DNA of 64,000 nucleotides. Origin: Sulfuricella sp. GTDB lineage: Bacteria > Pseudomonadota > Gammaproteobacteria > Burkholderiales > Sulfuricellaceae. This document shows, one piece after another, positions 1 through 8,825 of this stretch. How positions within the stretch are numbered: the stretch's first letter is position 1; each line of letters opens with the position of its first letter. The notes beneath the pieces were generated by a model. The model searched no databases. It was not told the origin of the DNA and saw nothing but the letters and a program-made list of their open reading frames with translations. The stretch spans positions 62,001-126,000 of the forward strand of contig JAQTNE010000004.1 in assembly GCA_028713975.1 (NCBI GenBank), given 5' to 3'. Position numbers and translations under genes: made by a program.

Positions 1-141
1 ACCGTAAGCCTTGGGGTGGCAGCGATGGTTCCCGATGTTCGGGATGCCATTCCAGCCGTGTTGGTCGCCGCGGCTGACAAAGCCCTCTATCAGGCAAAAG
101 CGCAGGGGAGAAATCGCGTCTGCGCCAGCGAACCAGATTAA
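1..141 (+). CDS. Diguanylate cyclase (GGDEF domain), C-terminal fragment
   Basis: Only the last 46 codons are in the window, read in frame 1 from the first base to the TAA at 139-141. The translation begins TVSLGVA and continues to ADKALYQAKAQGRNRV, the conserved end of GGDEF domains, which make cyclic di-GMP from two GTP. The N-terminal sensory part and the GGDEF active-site motif lie upstream of the window, so input signal and catalytic competence cannot be judged. Confidence 0.85.
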   Translation, partial: TVSLGVAAMVPDVRDAIPAVLVAAADKALYQAKAQGRNRVCASEPD

Positions 142-169
142 AGGTTTTTCCCTGTGGCGATCCGGGCCG

Positions 170-535
170 TCATGTCAGGGCGGCATAGACCGCCAACATC
201 AACCCCAGCACGGCCAGCACCAAATTGGTAACGACCCCCATGTTCACCCAATAGCCCGGGGGAATTTCCTGCGGGCCCAGATTTCTCACCACCTGCCGGT
301 ACTGCACGGTGGATATCACCGCCAGCACTGCGCCCAGCAGGATTAGTGCCACGCCGATCCACAGGGAAAAGCTGCGATGGATGGGCTCGGTCTGATATCC
401 CAGCACCACCCGCAGAAACAAGCCGAAACGCTCCACGATGAAGCCGAAGCCCATCAATCCCAGTACCGTGCGGCTCCAGGCGAGCAGGGTGCGTTCGGCA
501 GCGAAGAATACGCGAGGATCCTGGTGGTCGGCCAT
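170..535 (-). CDS. DUF202 (YidH-like) inner membrane protein
   Basis: A 121-residue protein. The N-terminal stretch FFAAERTLLAWSRTVLG is the hallmark of the DUF202 family. Three hydrophobic segments follow at about residues 20-40, 55-80 and 95-118, with a short loop between the first two. The function of the family is unknown; members are small inner-membrane proteins. The gene converges on the GGDEF gene and is divergent from the universal stress gene. The ATG at 535 is preceded on the coding strand by a purine-rich site (CTCCG on the plus strand reads CGGAG). Confidence 0.85.
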   Translation of the reverse strand: MADHQDPRVFFAAERTLLAWSRTVLGLMGFGFIVERFGLFLRVVLGYQTEPIHRSFSLWIGVALILLGAVLAVISTVQYRQVVRNLGPQEIPPGYWVNMGVVTNLVLAVLGLMLAVYAALT

Positions 536-551
536 GTTTTCTGCGGAGGTT

Positions 552-580
552 TTGACAAGTTTTTATTTTAGACTAGGCTA
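552..580 (+). promoter_or_regulatory. Possible sigma70 promoter for the universal stress gene
   Basis: A perfect TTGACA lies at 552-557. The best -10 candidates 16-18 bp downstream (TAGGCT at 574-579 or neighbouring registers) match the consensus weakly. The position, between divergent genes and about 90 bp ahead of a good Shine-Dalgarno (AAAGGAG near 654-660), suits the gene at 667. Only the -35 is convincing. Confidence 0.3.
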
Positions 581-666
581 AGAATTAATGGGGATATTCG
601 TAGCGCATTGCTAAAGCCTGCCCCAGGCCGATCGAGCAAGAGACGCATAAATTAAAGGAGAAGCCC

Positions 667-1107
667 ATGTACCAGCGAATTTTGATCGCCGTCGACGGCA
701 GCAAACTTTCAGACCGCGCCTTGCGTGAAGCGATTGACCTTGCCAAAAGCCATCGCGGCGCCTTGCGCATCGTCCATGTGGCGGACGAGGTGACATTCAA
801 CTGGGATGGCGAATTCGGGGGGATACCCGAGGTTGTCGATTCATTTCGCGAAGCCGGCCAGAGAGTGCTGGAACAGGCGCAAACCCAGGCGCGCAATGCC
901 GGGCTGGAGGCCGAGGGCAAACTGCTCGAAATCCAGACGATCGGCCACCGGATCTCCGACTTGATCGTGGAAGAGGCCCGGAGCTGGCCGGCGGATCTGA
1001 TCGTGCTCGGCTCCCACGGACGGCGGGGCCTGCATAACTTGCTACTCGGCAGCGTGGCCGATGGCGTCATGCGCAGCGCCGCCGTGCCGGTACTCCTGGT
1101 TCGCTGA
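667..1107 (+). CDS. Universal stress protein, UspA family
   Basis: 146 residues, the usual length of a single-domain Usp. It begins MYQRILIAVDGS with the family's first strand and nucleotide-binding Asp. It ends with GSHGRRGLHNLLLGSVADGV followed by VPVLLVR, which contains the G-x2-G-x9-G-S ATP-binding motif, so it probably belongs to the ATP-binding class. Usp proteins are cytoplasmic and tied to survival under starvation or energy stress. AAAGGAG sits 6-7 nt before the ATG. A DedA gene follows 29 bp later and may be cotranscribed. Confidence 0.92.
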   Translation: MYQRILIAVDGSKLSDRALREAIDLAKSHRGALRIVHVADEVTFNWDGEFGGIPEVVDSFREAGQRVLEQAQTQARNAGLEAEGKLLEIQTIGHRISDLIVEEARSWPADLIVLGSHGRRGLHNLLLGSVADGVMRSAAVPVLLVR

Positions 1108-1136
1108 AAGCGGGGGGGCGCGGGACGGAAAACACC

Positions 1137-1697
1137 ATGCCGCTTGCCGATCTGGTGCGGGAGTATGGCTATTTTGCCGTGTTCCTGGGCACCTTCCTGG
1201 AAGGGGAAACCATCCTGGTGATGGCGGGTTTTGCCGCGCATCGCGGTTATCTGCAATTACCCTGGGTGGTTGTGGTCGCCGCCCTCGGCGGCACGCTGGG
1301 AGACCAGCTTTATTTTTACCTGGGCCGACGCTACGGCCACCGGATTCTTGCCCGCATGCCGCAGTTGCGGCGGCGGGTGGCGCGGGTAAAGGCCTTGCTA
1401 AGGCTCTATCATCTGCCGCTGATTCTTTCCATCCGCTTCATGTACGGCCTGCGCACCGTGGGGCCCTTCGCCTTTGGCGTGAGCCACCTTGGCCGGGTGA
1501 GATTTCTTGTGCTCAATCTGGCAGGCGCGTTGCTGTGGGCACCGCTGGTGGGTGGTGCAGGCTATCTGTTCGGCAGTGTCCTGGCGCTTTTTCTGGCAGA
1601 CCTGCGGCATTACGAAGAAGCCCTATTGGCGCTGATGGCCGGGGTAGGGGGCATTCTCTGGTTTGTCCGCCGCTGGCGTCAGCGGCGTTCTTCATGA
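1137..1697 (+). CDS. DedA family inner membrane protein
   Basis: 186 residues. The stretch FAVFLGTFLEGETILVMAGF and the following GGTLGDQLYFYLGRRYG are the conserved DedA (SNARE-associated/VTT) core, with the acidic and arginine residues linked to proton-dependent lipid flipping. Members act in the inner membrane in undecaprenyl-phosphate or phospholipid transport and envelope homeostasis. Four to five hydrophobic segments are visible, and the protein ends in a basic tail (RRWRQRRSS). It lies 29 bp after the Usp gene on the same strand. Confidence 0.9.
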   Translation: MPLADLVREYGYFAVFLGTFLEGETILVMAGFAAHRGYLQLPWVVVVAALGGTLGDQLYFYLGRRYGHRILARMPQLRRRVARVKALLRLYHLPLILSIRFMYGLRTVGPFAFGVSHLGRVRFLVLNLAGALLWAPLVGGAGYLFGSVLALFLADLRHYEEALLALMAGVGGILWFVRRWRQRRSS

Positions 1698-1725
1698 GGC
1701 GATATTCCGCAACTGGCCAGGCCGG

Positions 1726-2208
1726 TTACAGCATCTCGATCACCCACTTCGTCACCGTTCCGGTCGCATGTGCGCATTGCTTGCCGCGCGCTTCGTCGAA
1801 TGCCTGGTATTCCTCGGCGTTCCACATGTCGTAGGTGCGGCCGGTAAATTGCTGCTGTAGTTCCGCGCAGGTGATGCCGCCGAATTCCTGGCGAAAGCGC
1901 TCGACCAGTTCCTTGTTCTTCTTGAAGTTGTTGATGAAGCGACCCTTGTCGAGCTTGTCTCGGTCGCGGCCATATTTCGCGCTGAGCGCCATCAGGCCGC
2001 CGGTCAGCGCACCGCAGGCGCCTTGCGCCATTAAACCGCCACCGCCGGAAAGTCCGTGGCTGGCCTTGATCGTGGCATCGTCGATGATGCCGACGGTTTC
2101 CTGAACGGTGGCCAACACGCACTGCGGGCAGCAGCCGTAGTCCAGCTCGTATTGGAGCGCCTTTGCATAAGCCTGCTCGGCCAGCGCCTGTTTCTCTTCC
2201 TTGCTCAT
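1726..2208 (-). CDS. C_GCAxxG_C_C family redox protein
   Basis: 160 residues with the pattern that names the family: clustered cysteines in YGCCPQCVLA (about residues 25-30), GACGALTGG in the middle, then single cysteines in GITCAEL and GKQCAHATG. The family is thought to be redox-active or metal-binding, but no member's reaction is firmly established. The gene starts 1 bp after the glycogen phosphorylase stop, so the two are surely cotranscribed and may be translationally coupled. Confidence 0.85.
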   Translation of the reverse strand: MSKEEKQALAEQAYAKALQYELDYGCCPQCVLATVQETVGIIDDATIKASHGLSGGGGLMAQGACGALTGGLMALSAKYGRDRDKLDKGRFINNFKKNKELVERFRQEFGGITCAELQQQFTGRTYDMWNAEEYQAFDEARGKQCAHATGTVTKWVIEML

Positions 2209-2209
2209 T

Positions 2210-4729
2210 TTATTTCACCGGCCATGCGGCCACTTGCGGCAGATGCCAGATGTCGCGGTTGTAGTCGAGGATGGTGCGGTCGCTGGAGAACTTGCCGCTG
2301 GCGGCGGTGTTGAGGATGCTCATGCGCGTCCATTGCTCGGCGTCGCGGTAGACCTGGGCGGCCCGCCGCTGCGCATCGACGTAGCCACGGAAGTCGGCTG
2401 CGGTCAGCCACGGGTCGTGGGGGCTGGTGACGGCGTGGATGATCGGGTCGAAAATGCCCGGCTCGAACAGGTTGAAGTGGCCGCTTTCGAGCAGGTGCAT
2501 CACGCGGCGCAAGTCCTCGTCCGCCTCGATGATTGCGGCAGGGTCGTAATGGCCACGCGTGGCTTCCACTTCATCGGCGGTGAGGCCGAACAGGAAGAAA
2601 TTCTCTGCCCCCGCCTCTTCGCGGATTTCGATGTTGGCGCCGTCCAGGGTGCCGATGGTGAGCGCCCCGTTCATCATGAACTTCATGTTGCCGGTGCCGG
2701 AAGCCTCCTTGCCGGCGGTGGAAATCTGCTCCGACAAATCGGTGCCGGGGCAGATGATTTCCATCGCCGACACCCGGTAGTTGGGCAGGAAGGCCAGCCG
2801 CAGCAGGCCGCCAGTCGCCGGGTCGGCATTGATCACTTCGGCCACCGCACTCACCAGCTTGATGATGCGCTTGGCGATCATGTAGCCCGGTGCCGCCTTG
2901 CCGCCGATCAGTACGCAGCGCGGCGTCCAGTCAGCCGTGTCGCCGCGCTTGATGCGGTCGTAGAGATGGATCACGTGCAGCACGTTGAGCAACTGCCGCT
3001 TGTATTCGTGGATGCGCTTCACCTGCACGTCGAACAGCGCGTCGATGCCGAATTCGACGCCGCAGTCGCGCTGCACCATTTCCGCCAGCCGCGTCTTGTT
3101 GGCCTGCTTGATGGCGCGCCATTCGGCGCGAAACGCGGCATCCCCGGCGTAAGGCGCAAGCTTTTTCAGCTCGGGCAGGTCGGTAATCCAGCCCTCGCCG
3201 ATGGTGCGACTGATCAGGTCTTTCAGGCCGGGGTTGGCCCAGGCCAGCCAGCGCCGCGACGTGACGCCGTTGGTTTTATTGTTGAATTTTTCCGGCCAGA
3301 GCTCGTAAAAATCATGGAACAGATGCTGCTGCAACAGTTGCGAATGGAGCTCTGCCACGCCGTTCACCGACATGCCGGACACCACCGCGAGATAGGCCAT
3401 GCGAATCTGCGGCTCGTCGCCTTCCTCGATGATCGACATGCGCCGCTGCCGCTCGATGTCGCCCGGCCAGCGCCGCGCCACCATGACCAGGAAGCGGGCG
3501 TTGATTTCGCGGATGATGTCCAGCAGGCGCGGCAGCAGCCGGCCAAACATGACCAGCGGCCATTTTTCCAGCGCCTCCGGCAACAAGGTGTGGTTGGTGT
3601 AGGCGACGGTGTGCCGGGTGATATCCCAGGCGGCCTCCCAATCCAGGCCGTGCTTGTCCATCAACAGCCGCATCAGTTCCGGCACCGCGCAGGTGGGATG
3701 GGTGTCGTTGAGCTGGAAGCAGTTCTTTTCGGCGAATTTGCTGAAATCCTCGCCGTGAACCAGCACCCAGCGGCGCAACACATCTTGCAGGCTGGCCGAA
3801 GCCAGAAAATACTGCTGGCGCAGGCGCAGTTCCTTGCCGTTTTCGCTGGCGTCGTTGGGGTAAAGCACCATGGTGATGTTCTCGGCGCCATTTTTTGCGC
3901 CCACCGCTTCGGTATAGCTGCCGGCGTTGAATTCGCCCAGATCGAATTCGTCGGTAGCCGCCGCCTTCCACAGACGCAAGGTGTTGACCGTGCCATTACG
4001 ATAGCCGGGAATCGGGACATCGTAAGGCACCGCCATGACATCCTGCGTGTGCATCCAGCGCGCGTGTACGCTTCCATCGGCATTGGGATGAAACTCGGTG
4101 CGGCCGCCGAATTTGACCCGGAGCGCGAATTCCGGACGTTCGATCTCCCACGGGTTACCATTTCGCAACCAGTGGTCGGGCTCTTCCAGTTGATAGCCAT
4201 TGTCGATTTTCTGGCGGAACATGCCGTATTCATAACGGATGCCGTAGCCCATCACCGGCAATTGCAACGTGGCGCAACTGTCGAGGAAACAGGCGGCGAG
4301 GCGGCCCAGGCCGCCGTTGCCCAGACCCGCATCGTGTTCCTGTCCAGCGATTTCTTCCAGCACCAGACCCAGATTGTGCAGCGCCTCTCCGGTGGACTTG
4401 TCTACCTCCAGATTCAGCATCGCATTACCCAGGGCGCGGCCCATCAAAAATTCCAGCGACAGGTAATAAGTGCGTTTGCAGTCCTGCTCCTCGTAAGCGT
4501 ACTGAGTGTTCTTCCAGCGTTCCACCAGACGGTCGCGCAACGACATCGAGAGCGAGGTGTAAACATGGTAGGCAGCCAGGCACATCTTGTCCTGCCCCAG
4601 CGTATGGCTGAAGTAGCGGCGAAAATCTTCGATAATACTGTGGGCGTCCATCCCCAAGGCGGGCATATCATTAATGCCCGGCACGGGCTTGCTGAGGACT
4701 AGCGGTTCGGTATGAATGATTTTCTCCAA
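2210..4729 (-). CDS. glgP: Glycogen/starch/alpha-glucan phosphorylase
   Basis: About 839 residues, normal for GT35 phosphorylases. It releases glucose-1-phosphate from alpha-1,4-glucan ends using pyridoxal phosphate. The PLP-lysine motif EASGTGNMKFMMNG is intact near residue 680, and the N-terminal half has RTYYLSLEFLMGRALGN and GNGGLGRLAACFLDS. The longest frame starts at a TTG (4729); ATGs at 4666 and 4651 are alternatives, and none has a strong Shine-Dalgarno, so the first 20-27 residues are uncertain. No other glycogen gene lies in the window. A C_GCAxxG_C_C gene follows immediately. Confidence 0.95.
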   Translation of the reverse strand: MEKIIHTEPLVLSKPVPGINDMPALGMDAHSIIEDFRRYFSHTLGQDKMCLAAYHVYTSLSMSLRDRLVERWKNTQYAYEEQDCKRTYYLSLEFLMGRALGNAMLNLEVDKSTGEALHNLGLVLEEIAGQEHDAGLGNGGLGRLAACFLDSCATLQLPVMGYGIRYEYGMFRQKIDNGYQLEEPDHWLRNGNPWEIERPEFALRVKFGGRTEFHPNADGSVHARWMHTQDVMAVPYDVPIPGYRNGTVNTLRLWKAAATDEFDLGEFNAGSYTEAVGAKNGAENITMVLYPNDASENGKELRLRQQYFLASASLQDVLRRWVLVHGEDFSKFAEKNCFQLNDTHPTCAVPELMRLLMDKHGLDWEAAWDITRHTVAYTNHTLLPEALEKWPLVMFGRLLPRLLDIIREINARFLVMVARRWPGDIERQRRMSIIEEGDEPQIRMAYLAVVSGMSVNGVAELHSQLLQQHLFHDFYELWPEKFNNKTNGVTSRRWLAWANPGLKDLISRTIGEGWITDLPELKKLAPYAGDAAFRAEWRAIKQANKTRLAEMVQRDCGVEFGIDALFDVQVKRIHEYKRQLLNVLHVIHLYDRIKRGDTADWTPRCVLIGGKAAPGYMIAKRIIKLVSAVAEVINADPATGGLLRLAFLPNYRVSAMEIICPGTDLSEQISTAGKEASGTGNMKFMMNGALTIGTLDGANIEIREEAGAENFFLFGLTADEVEATRGHYDPAAIIEADEDLRRVMHLLESGHFNLFEPGIFDPIIHAVTSPHDPWLTAADFRGYVDAQRRAAQVYRDAEQWTRMSILNTAASGKFSSDRTILDYNRDIWHLPQVAAWPVK

Positions 4730-4957
4730 AGAAGTTGCCGGTGCACCCCAAGAAATTGCGAATACGGACTTGGGGCTGTCGCATGAATTCAGGCCACCAT
4801 GCGGTTGCGATATTCAGGATTTTAACAGATATCCCGCTTGCCCAGCGCCATCTCCAGATGCGGGAATCTCCGTAGCATGCTGCCAGACACTCATGGCACG
4901 TTAACAAAATTCGGGCAGATCGCGCCTGAAAAAACAGTCCGGGATATAATGCCGCAG

Positions 4958-5344
4958 ATGACCGACACCCCAACATTGCATGTCCTGCTGGTAGAAGATA
5001 ACTTCGTCAACCAGCAACTGATGATCGCCTTGCTCAAGAGGCGACAGCATCATGTGGTGGTTGCGGAAAACGGCCAGGTCGCCCTGGACATCCTCGAGCA
5101 CCAGGCATTCGACCTCATCCTGATGGATATGCAGATGCCCGTCATGGACGGGCTGGAAGCCACACGCCGGATACGGCAACAAGAGAAGCAAAGCGGCGGG
5201 CATATCCCGATCATTGCGATGACCGCCAACACCTTGCCGCAAGATCAGCAGATGTGCATTCAGGCGGGCATGGATGACTACGTCTCGAAACCCATTGAAA
5301 TCAGCAAGCTGTTTGCCGCGCTCCAGCGCATACCGGCAAAATAA
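4958..5344 (+). CDS. Single-domain response regulator (CheY-like receiver)
   Basis: A stand-alone receiver domain of about 128 residues. Phospho-acceptor Asp is in FDLILMDMQMPVMDG, with acidic residues in LLVEDNFVNQQL, the Thr in IAMTANT and the Lys in DDYVSKPI. The VEDNFVNQ start and MTANT resemble the C-terminal receivers of hybrid histidine kinases, so its partner may be a hybrid or phosphorelay protein elsewhere. No output domain is present. ATG 4949 is 9 nt upstream in frame. Neither start has a clear Shine-Dalgarno, and TATAAT at 4945-4950 abuts the start. Confidence 0.88.
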   Translation: MTDTPTLHVLLVEDNFVNQQLMIALLKRRQHHVVVAENGQVALDILEHQAFDLILMDMQMPVMDGLEATRRIRQQEKQSGGHIPIIAMTANTLPQDQQMCIQAGMDDYVSKPIEISKLFAALQRIPAK

Positions 5345-5360
5345 CCTGCTGCTGCCGAAA

Positions 5361-6902
5361 TCAGGATTCCGGCAGCAGCAGACTGAGCCACGGCAGCAAC
5401 TGGTTCAGCAGCAGCAACCCCAGCAGAACCGCAATGAGCATCATCCAGCGCCGCTCGCTGGCATGTCGCGCGCGCAGCTCTTCGCGCAAGAACTGGAGTT
5501 CGCCGCTGTCGCCGCGACTCAGGGCGCGATGCACCAGTCGCGGCAACTGCGGCAGCAGCGTTCCCCAATGCGGCGCCTCGACCTTGAAAGTCTTGACCAA
5601 GCCGCGCCAGCCGAGCTGCTCGCTCATCCATTGCTCGAGAAAAGGCTTGGCGGTTTGCCACAGGTCGAGATCGGGGTCGAGTTGCCGCCCCAAACCTTCG
5701 ATGTTGAGCAGGGTCTTTTGCAGCATCACCAGTTGCGGCTGGATCACCACACCGAAGCGGCGCGAAGTCTGGAACAGGCGCAGCAAGAAGCGGCCAAAGG
5801 AAATTTCCTTGAGCGGGCGGTCGAAAATCGGTTCGCACACTGAACGGATCGCCGCCTCAAACTCGTCCACACGGGTTTCCGGCGGCGCCCAGCCAGCCTC
5901 GATGTGCGCCTGGGCAACACGCTTGTAATCACGCTTGAAAAAGGCCAGGAAATTCTGCGCGAGATAATTTTTGTCGCTATCGGTAAGGGTGCTCATGATG
6001 CCGAAATCGAGCGCAATATAGCGTCCATCCGGGCTGACCAGGATATTGCCGGGATGCATGTCGGCATGAAAAAACCCGTCGCGAAATACCTGGGTGAAGA
6101 AGATCGTCACGCCTTCTTTGGCCAACCGGGAAATATCGACACCCTGTGCGCGCAGCTTGTCGACCTGACTGACCGGCGTGCCAGCCATGCGCTCCATCAC
6201 CATCACGCTCTTGTGGCACCAGTCCCAGTAAATTTCCGGCACCAGCAACAGCTCGGAGTCCTGAAAATTACGCCTCAACTGGCTGCCGTTGGCGGCCTCG
6301 CGCATCAGATCGAGCTCGTCTTCGAGATGCTTCTCGAACTCCGCCACCACCTCGCACGGGCGCAGGCGCTTGCCGTCTTCCCACAGCGATTCCACCAGCC
6401 CGGCACCGGCGTAAAGCAACTCCACGTCATGGGCGATGACCTTGCCGATGTCGGGACGCAGGATTTTCACCGCCGCCTCGCGGCCATCCGGCAGGCGGGC
6501 GAAATGCACCTGGGCAACCGAGGCGGAGGCCACCGGCACCGGATCGAATTCGGCGAACACTTCGCTGGCCGGCTTGCCATAGGCGTGCCGGATTGCCGCC
6601 AGGGCAATTTCCGGTGCAAACGGCGGCACCCGATCCTGCAGCCGGGCGAGCTCGTCGGCGATGTCGGTCGGGATCAGGTCGCGCCGGGTGGACAGCACCT
6701 GGCCGAACTTGACGAAGATCGGGCCGAGCGCCTCGAGCGCCTGGCGCAGCCGAACCGCGCGCGACCCTTCGAGCGGCCGCCAGAACAACGCGATCACGAC
6801 CAGCGGTCGCAACCAGCGGAAGCGCTCATGGCCGAGAACGAATTCCTCCAGGCCGAAGCGTAGGGTAACGTAAAGGATTTTGGCGAGGCGCAGGAGTTTC
6901 AT
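5361..6902 (-). CDS. ubiB: Ubiquinone biosynthesis regulatory kinase-like protein UbiB
   Basis: 513 residues from the ATG at 6902 ([12 protein letters not shown] is the usual UbiB start; a longer frame to 6911 is less likely). The KxGQ motif is in [16 protein letters not shown], the A-rich loop in [14 protein letters not shown], the catalytic segment in [11 protein letters not shown], followed by DFG. Two hydrophobic helices at the C-terminus (about 470-510) give the expected membrane anchor. UbiB is an atypical kinase/ATPase needed for coenzyme Q assembly. It is separated from ubiE by a Tim44-like gene, a terminator and a repeat, and no ubiJ is seen between them. Confidence 0.95.
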   Translation of the reverse strand: MKLLRLAKILYVTLRFGLEEFVLGHERFRWLRPLVVIALFWRPLEGSRAVRLRQALEALGPIFVKFGQVLSTRRDLIPTDIADELARLQDRVPPFAPEIALAAIRHAYGKPASEVFAEFDPVPVASASVAQVHFARLPDGREAAVKILRPDIGKVIAHDVELLYAGAGLVESLWEDGKRLRPCEVVAEFEKHLEDELDLMREAANGSQLRRNFQDSELLLVPEIYWDWCHKSVMVMERMAGTPVSQVDKLRAQGVDISRLAKEGVTIFFTQVFRDGFFHADMHPGNILVSPDGRYIALDFGIMSTLTDSDKNYLAQNFLAFFKRDYKRVAQAHIEAGWAPPETRVDEFEAAIRSVCEPIFDRPLKEISFGRFLLRLFQTSRRFGVVIQPQLVMLQKTLLNIEGLGRQLDPDLDLWQTAKPFLEQWMSEQLGWRGLVKTFKVEAPHWGTLLPQLPRLVHRALSRGDSGELQFLREELRARHASERRWMMLIAVLLGLLLLNQLLPWLSLLLPES

Positions 6903-6920
6903 TTGAACCACTCCAACAAA

Positions 6921-7033
6921 CCGCCGATAAACGCCGATAAACGCCGATTCTTCATTTTCTTGTCGCTGTTTGTAAGTTTGTCATCCGTAATTATCCTGGT
7001 TTTAATCGGCGTCAATCTGCGTTCATCGGCGGC
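6921..7033. repeat. Intergenic hairpin with tandem 10-bp units in its arms
   Basis: The left arm (6921-6948) contains nearly three copies of ACGCCGATAA. The right arm (7004-7033) carries their reverse complement in degenerate form (AATCGGCGTC, ATCTGCGTTC, ATCGGCGG). About 55 bp of AT-rich sequence separates the arms. The same design, with other unit sequences, occurs at 26116, 39164, 51156, 58549 and 60774. It lies directly upstream of ubiB and should form a cruciform or RNA stem. A short open frame across it is not a credible gene. Confidence 0.75.
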
Positions 7034-7058
7034 TAATTATTTTTCCCGGCGAAGGAAT

Positions 7059-7112
7059 GATAAAAACCCGGCCAGCGTGCTTTCGGTCAGGAATGAAAGC
7101 GTGCTGGCCGGG
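7059..7112 (-). terminator. Rho-independent terminator after the Tim44-like gene
   Basis: An 18-bp stem pairs 7067-7084 with 7095-7112 (outer arms CCCGGCCAGC and GCTGGCCGGG) with two central mismatches and a 10-nt loop. On the minus strand it is followed by TTTTTATC. It lies 30 bp downstream of the Tim44-like gene stop, so it should end the ubiE transcript before ubiB. Confidence 0.8.
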
Positions 7113-7141
7113 CTGGTTGCTCGGCGTTTCAGGAGTCAACG

Positions 7142-7981
7142 TCAGTCCTGCTGAATGCCCGAGATGAACCAGGTGGCATTGGCCTGTGACGAGGATTTCT
7201 GGATGTGCCAGATTTCGTTGAAGGCTTCTGCCGGTGCGTTGATTTCTTCGCGGATCATGCCGGAGAAACGCACGCTGGCAATAACCATGTCGCCTTCGGT
7301 GACCACATCGGCGATTGCGGCATTGAGCGTGACCACTTCGGTCTTGTTCGGCTTGTCGCCGCGCTCGCGGATTTGCATGCTGAGTTCGGCATACATTTCT
7401 GGCGTGACGTATTCGTGGATGTCGTTGATGTCGCCGCGGTCATTGGCATCTTGCAAGCGAATGAACTGTTTTTTCGCTTCGCGCAGGAAAGGCTCGTCCT
7501 CGAACCAGGCGGGGCGGGTGCTGGCCGCCATCGGCGCGGCGCTGGAAGAGGCACCCGCTTCCGTACCCATCATGCGCTGTACAGTGTTCTCTCCATAACC
7601 GGCGAACTGCGCCGGCTGCGTTTCGGGCTGGGGCTTGCGCAACATACGGACAATGAAAATCACACCGGCAACCAGCGCCAGGATCATCAGGATATTGCCG
7701 ATGCCGCCCATCATGCCGCCCAGACCGCCGCCCATGAACATGGAGGCGAGCAGGCCGCCGGCGGCCAAGCCAGCCAGCGGGCCGAGCCATTTGTTGCGTG
7801 CGGGAGCGGCGCCAGCCGGTGCCGGTGCCGCGGCGGGTGCGGCCCGCTGCGGTGCAGGCGACATCTGGCGCTGTTTGCCGATGCTGCCACCGCCGCCCAT
7901 GCGTCGCGCCTCTGCATCATGAGTGACAGACATGCCGACGCCGATCAAGGCGACGAAAAACAGGGTAAATAATTTGTTCAT
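7142..7981 (-). CDS. Tim44-like domain protein, secreted or membrane-anchored
   Basis: 279 residues. An N-terminal signal segment (MNKLFTLFFVALIGVGMSV) is followed by a Pro/Ala- and Gly-rich low-complexity region (about 25-70), two Gly/Met-rich hydrophobic stretches (about 75-115), and a soluble C-terminal Tim44/MRPL45-like fold (about 150-279) beginning near FLREAKKQFIRLQ. Such proteins are common in betaproteobacteria beside ubiE, and their role is unproven; the fold may bind lipid or the membrane surface. It starts 19 bp after ubiE, so the two are probably one operon, and a terminator follows. Confidence 0.85.
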   Translation of the reverse strand: MNKLFTLFFVALIGVGMSVTHDAEARRMGGGGSIGKQRQMSPAPQRAAPAAAPAPAGAAPARNKWLGPLAGLAAGGLLASMFMGGGLGGMMGGIGNILMILALVAGVIFIVRMLRKPQPETQPAQFAGYGENTVQRMMGTEAGASSSAAPMAASTRPAWFEDEPFLREAKKQFIRLQDANDRGDINDIHEYVTPEMYAELSMQIRERGDKPNKTEVVTLNAAIADVVTEGDMVIASVRFSGMIREEINAPAEAFNEIWHIQKSSSQANATWFISGIQQD

Positions 7982-8000
7982 TGGGTTAAATCTCCGTCAA

Positions 8001-8735
8001 TTACAGCTTGAATCCCTTGTGCAGGGCGACTACGCCCGCCGTCAGATTGAAATATTCGACCCGCTCGAAGCCCGCCTGTTCCATCATCTGCTTGAGCTCC
8101 TCTTGACCCGGATGCATGCGGATGGATTCGGCGAGGTAGCGATAACTTTCTTCGTCGTCCGTCACCAGCTTGCCCATCAACGGCAGCGCCTTGAACGAGT
8201 AGGCATCATACAGGGGTTGCAGCGGTTTCCATATTTTGGAGAATTCCAGCACCAGCAGCCGCCCGCCGGGGCGCAGGACGCGGTACATTTCTTTCAGCGC
8301 CGCATCCTTGTGAGTCATGTTGCGCAGGCCGAAAGCCACGGTCACGCAATCAAAATGATTGCCGGGAAAGGGCAGCTTTTCGCCATCGCATTGCGCCGCC
8401 CACGGCACGATGCCATCGTCCAGTAACCGGTCGCGACCGACCTGAAGCATCGAGCTGTTGATGTCGGTGAGCACCACCTCGCCGGTCTTGCCGACCCGCT
8501 TGGCGAAAGCGCGCGACAGGTCGCCGCTGCCGCCGGCAATGTCGAGCACCCGGCTGCCGGCACGAACGCCGCTCTGCTCAATGGTGAAATGCTTCCACAG
8601 GCGATGCATGCCGGCCGACATCAGGTCGTTCATCAGGTCGTAGCGCTGCGCCACGGAATGAAATACCTCCGCGACCTTTTTTGCCTTTTCGGATTCGTTA
8701 ACGGTTTGATAGCCGAAATGAGTGGTTTTTTCCAT
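8001..8735 (-). CDS. ubiE: Demethylubiquinone/demethylmenaquinone C-methyltransferase UbiE
   Basis: 244 residues, typical length. SAM-binding motif I is [15 protein letters not shown]. The UbiE/COQ5 signatures [17 protein letters not shown] and [16 protein letters not shown] are both present. It transfers a methyl group from S-adenosylmethionine to the benzoquinol ring during ubiquinone synthesis. It is the first gene of a leftward group with the Tim44-like gene and, beyond a terminator, ubiB. Confidence 0.97.
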   Translation of the reverse strand: MEKTTHFGYQTVNESEKAKKVAEVFHSVAQRYDLMNDLMSAGMHRLWKHFTIEQSGVRAGSRVLDIAGGSGDLSRAFAKRVGKTGEVVLTDINSSMLQVGRDRLLDDGIVPWAAQCDGEKLPFPGNHFDCVTVAFGLRNMTHKDAALKEMYRVLRPGGRLLVLEFSKIWKPLQPLYDAYSFKALPLMGKLVTDDEESYRYLAESIRMHPGQEELKQMMEQAGFERVEYFNLTAGVVALHKGFKL

Positions 8736-8825
8736 GCTGCCGGGTCAAATAAATAAAAGAAGGATCATAACCGACTTGGGGCGGAAACGAAATGTGGCAC
8801 GCCCTACCTTCGCCTGCCGGATTGT

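Noticed and set aside
2201-4702. 833-codon open frame on the plus strand opposite glycogen phosphorylase
   Set aside because: It is the antisense frame of a GC-rich gene; it has no recognisable domain and glgP is unmistakable on the other strand. The same applies to long antisense frames over ilvD, the GspE-type gene, purH and proA.
6903-7154. 83-codon open frame with a hydrophobic stretch
   Set aside because: It runs across the tandem-arm hairpin and the terminator, so its residues are repeat translation; no ribosome site or homology pattern.
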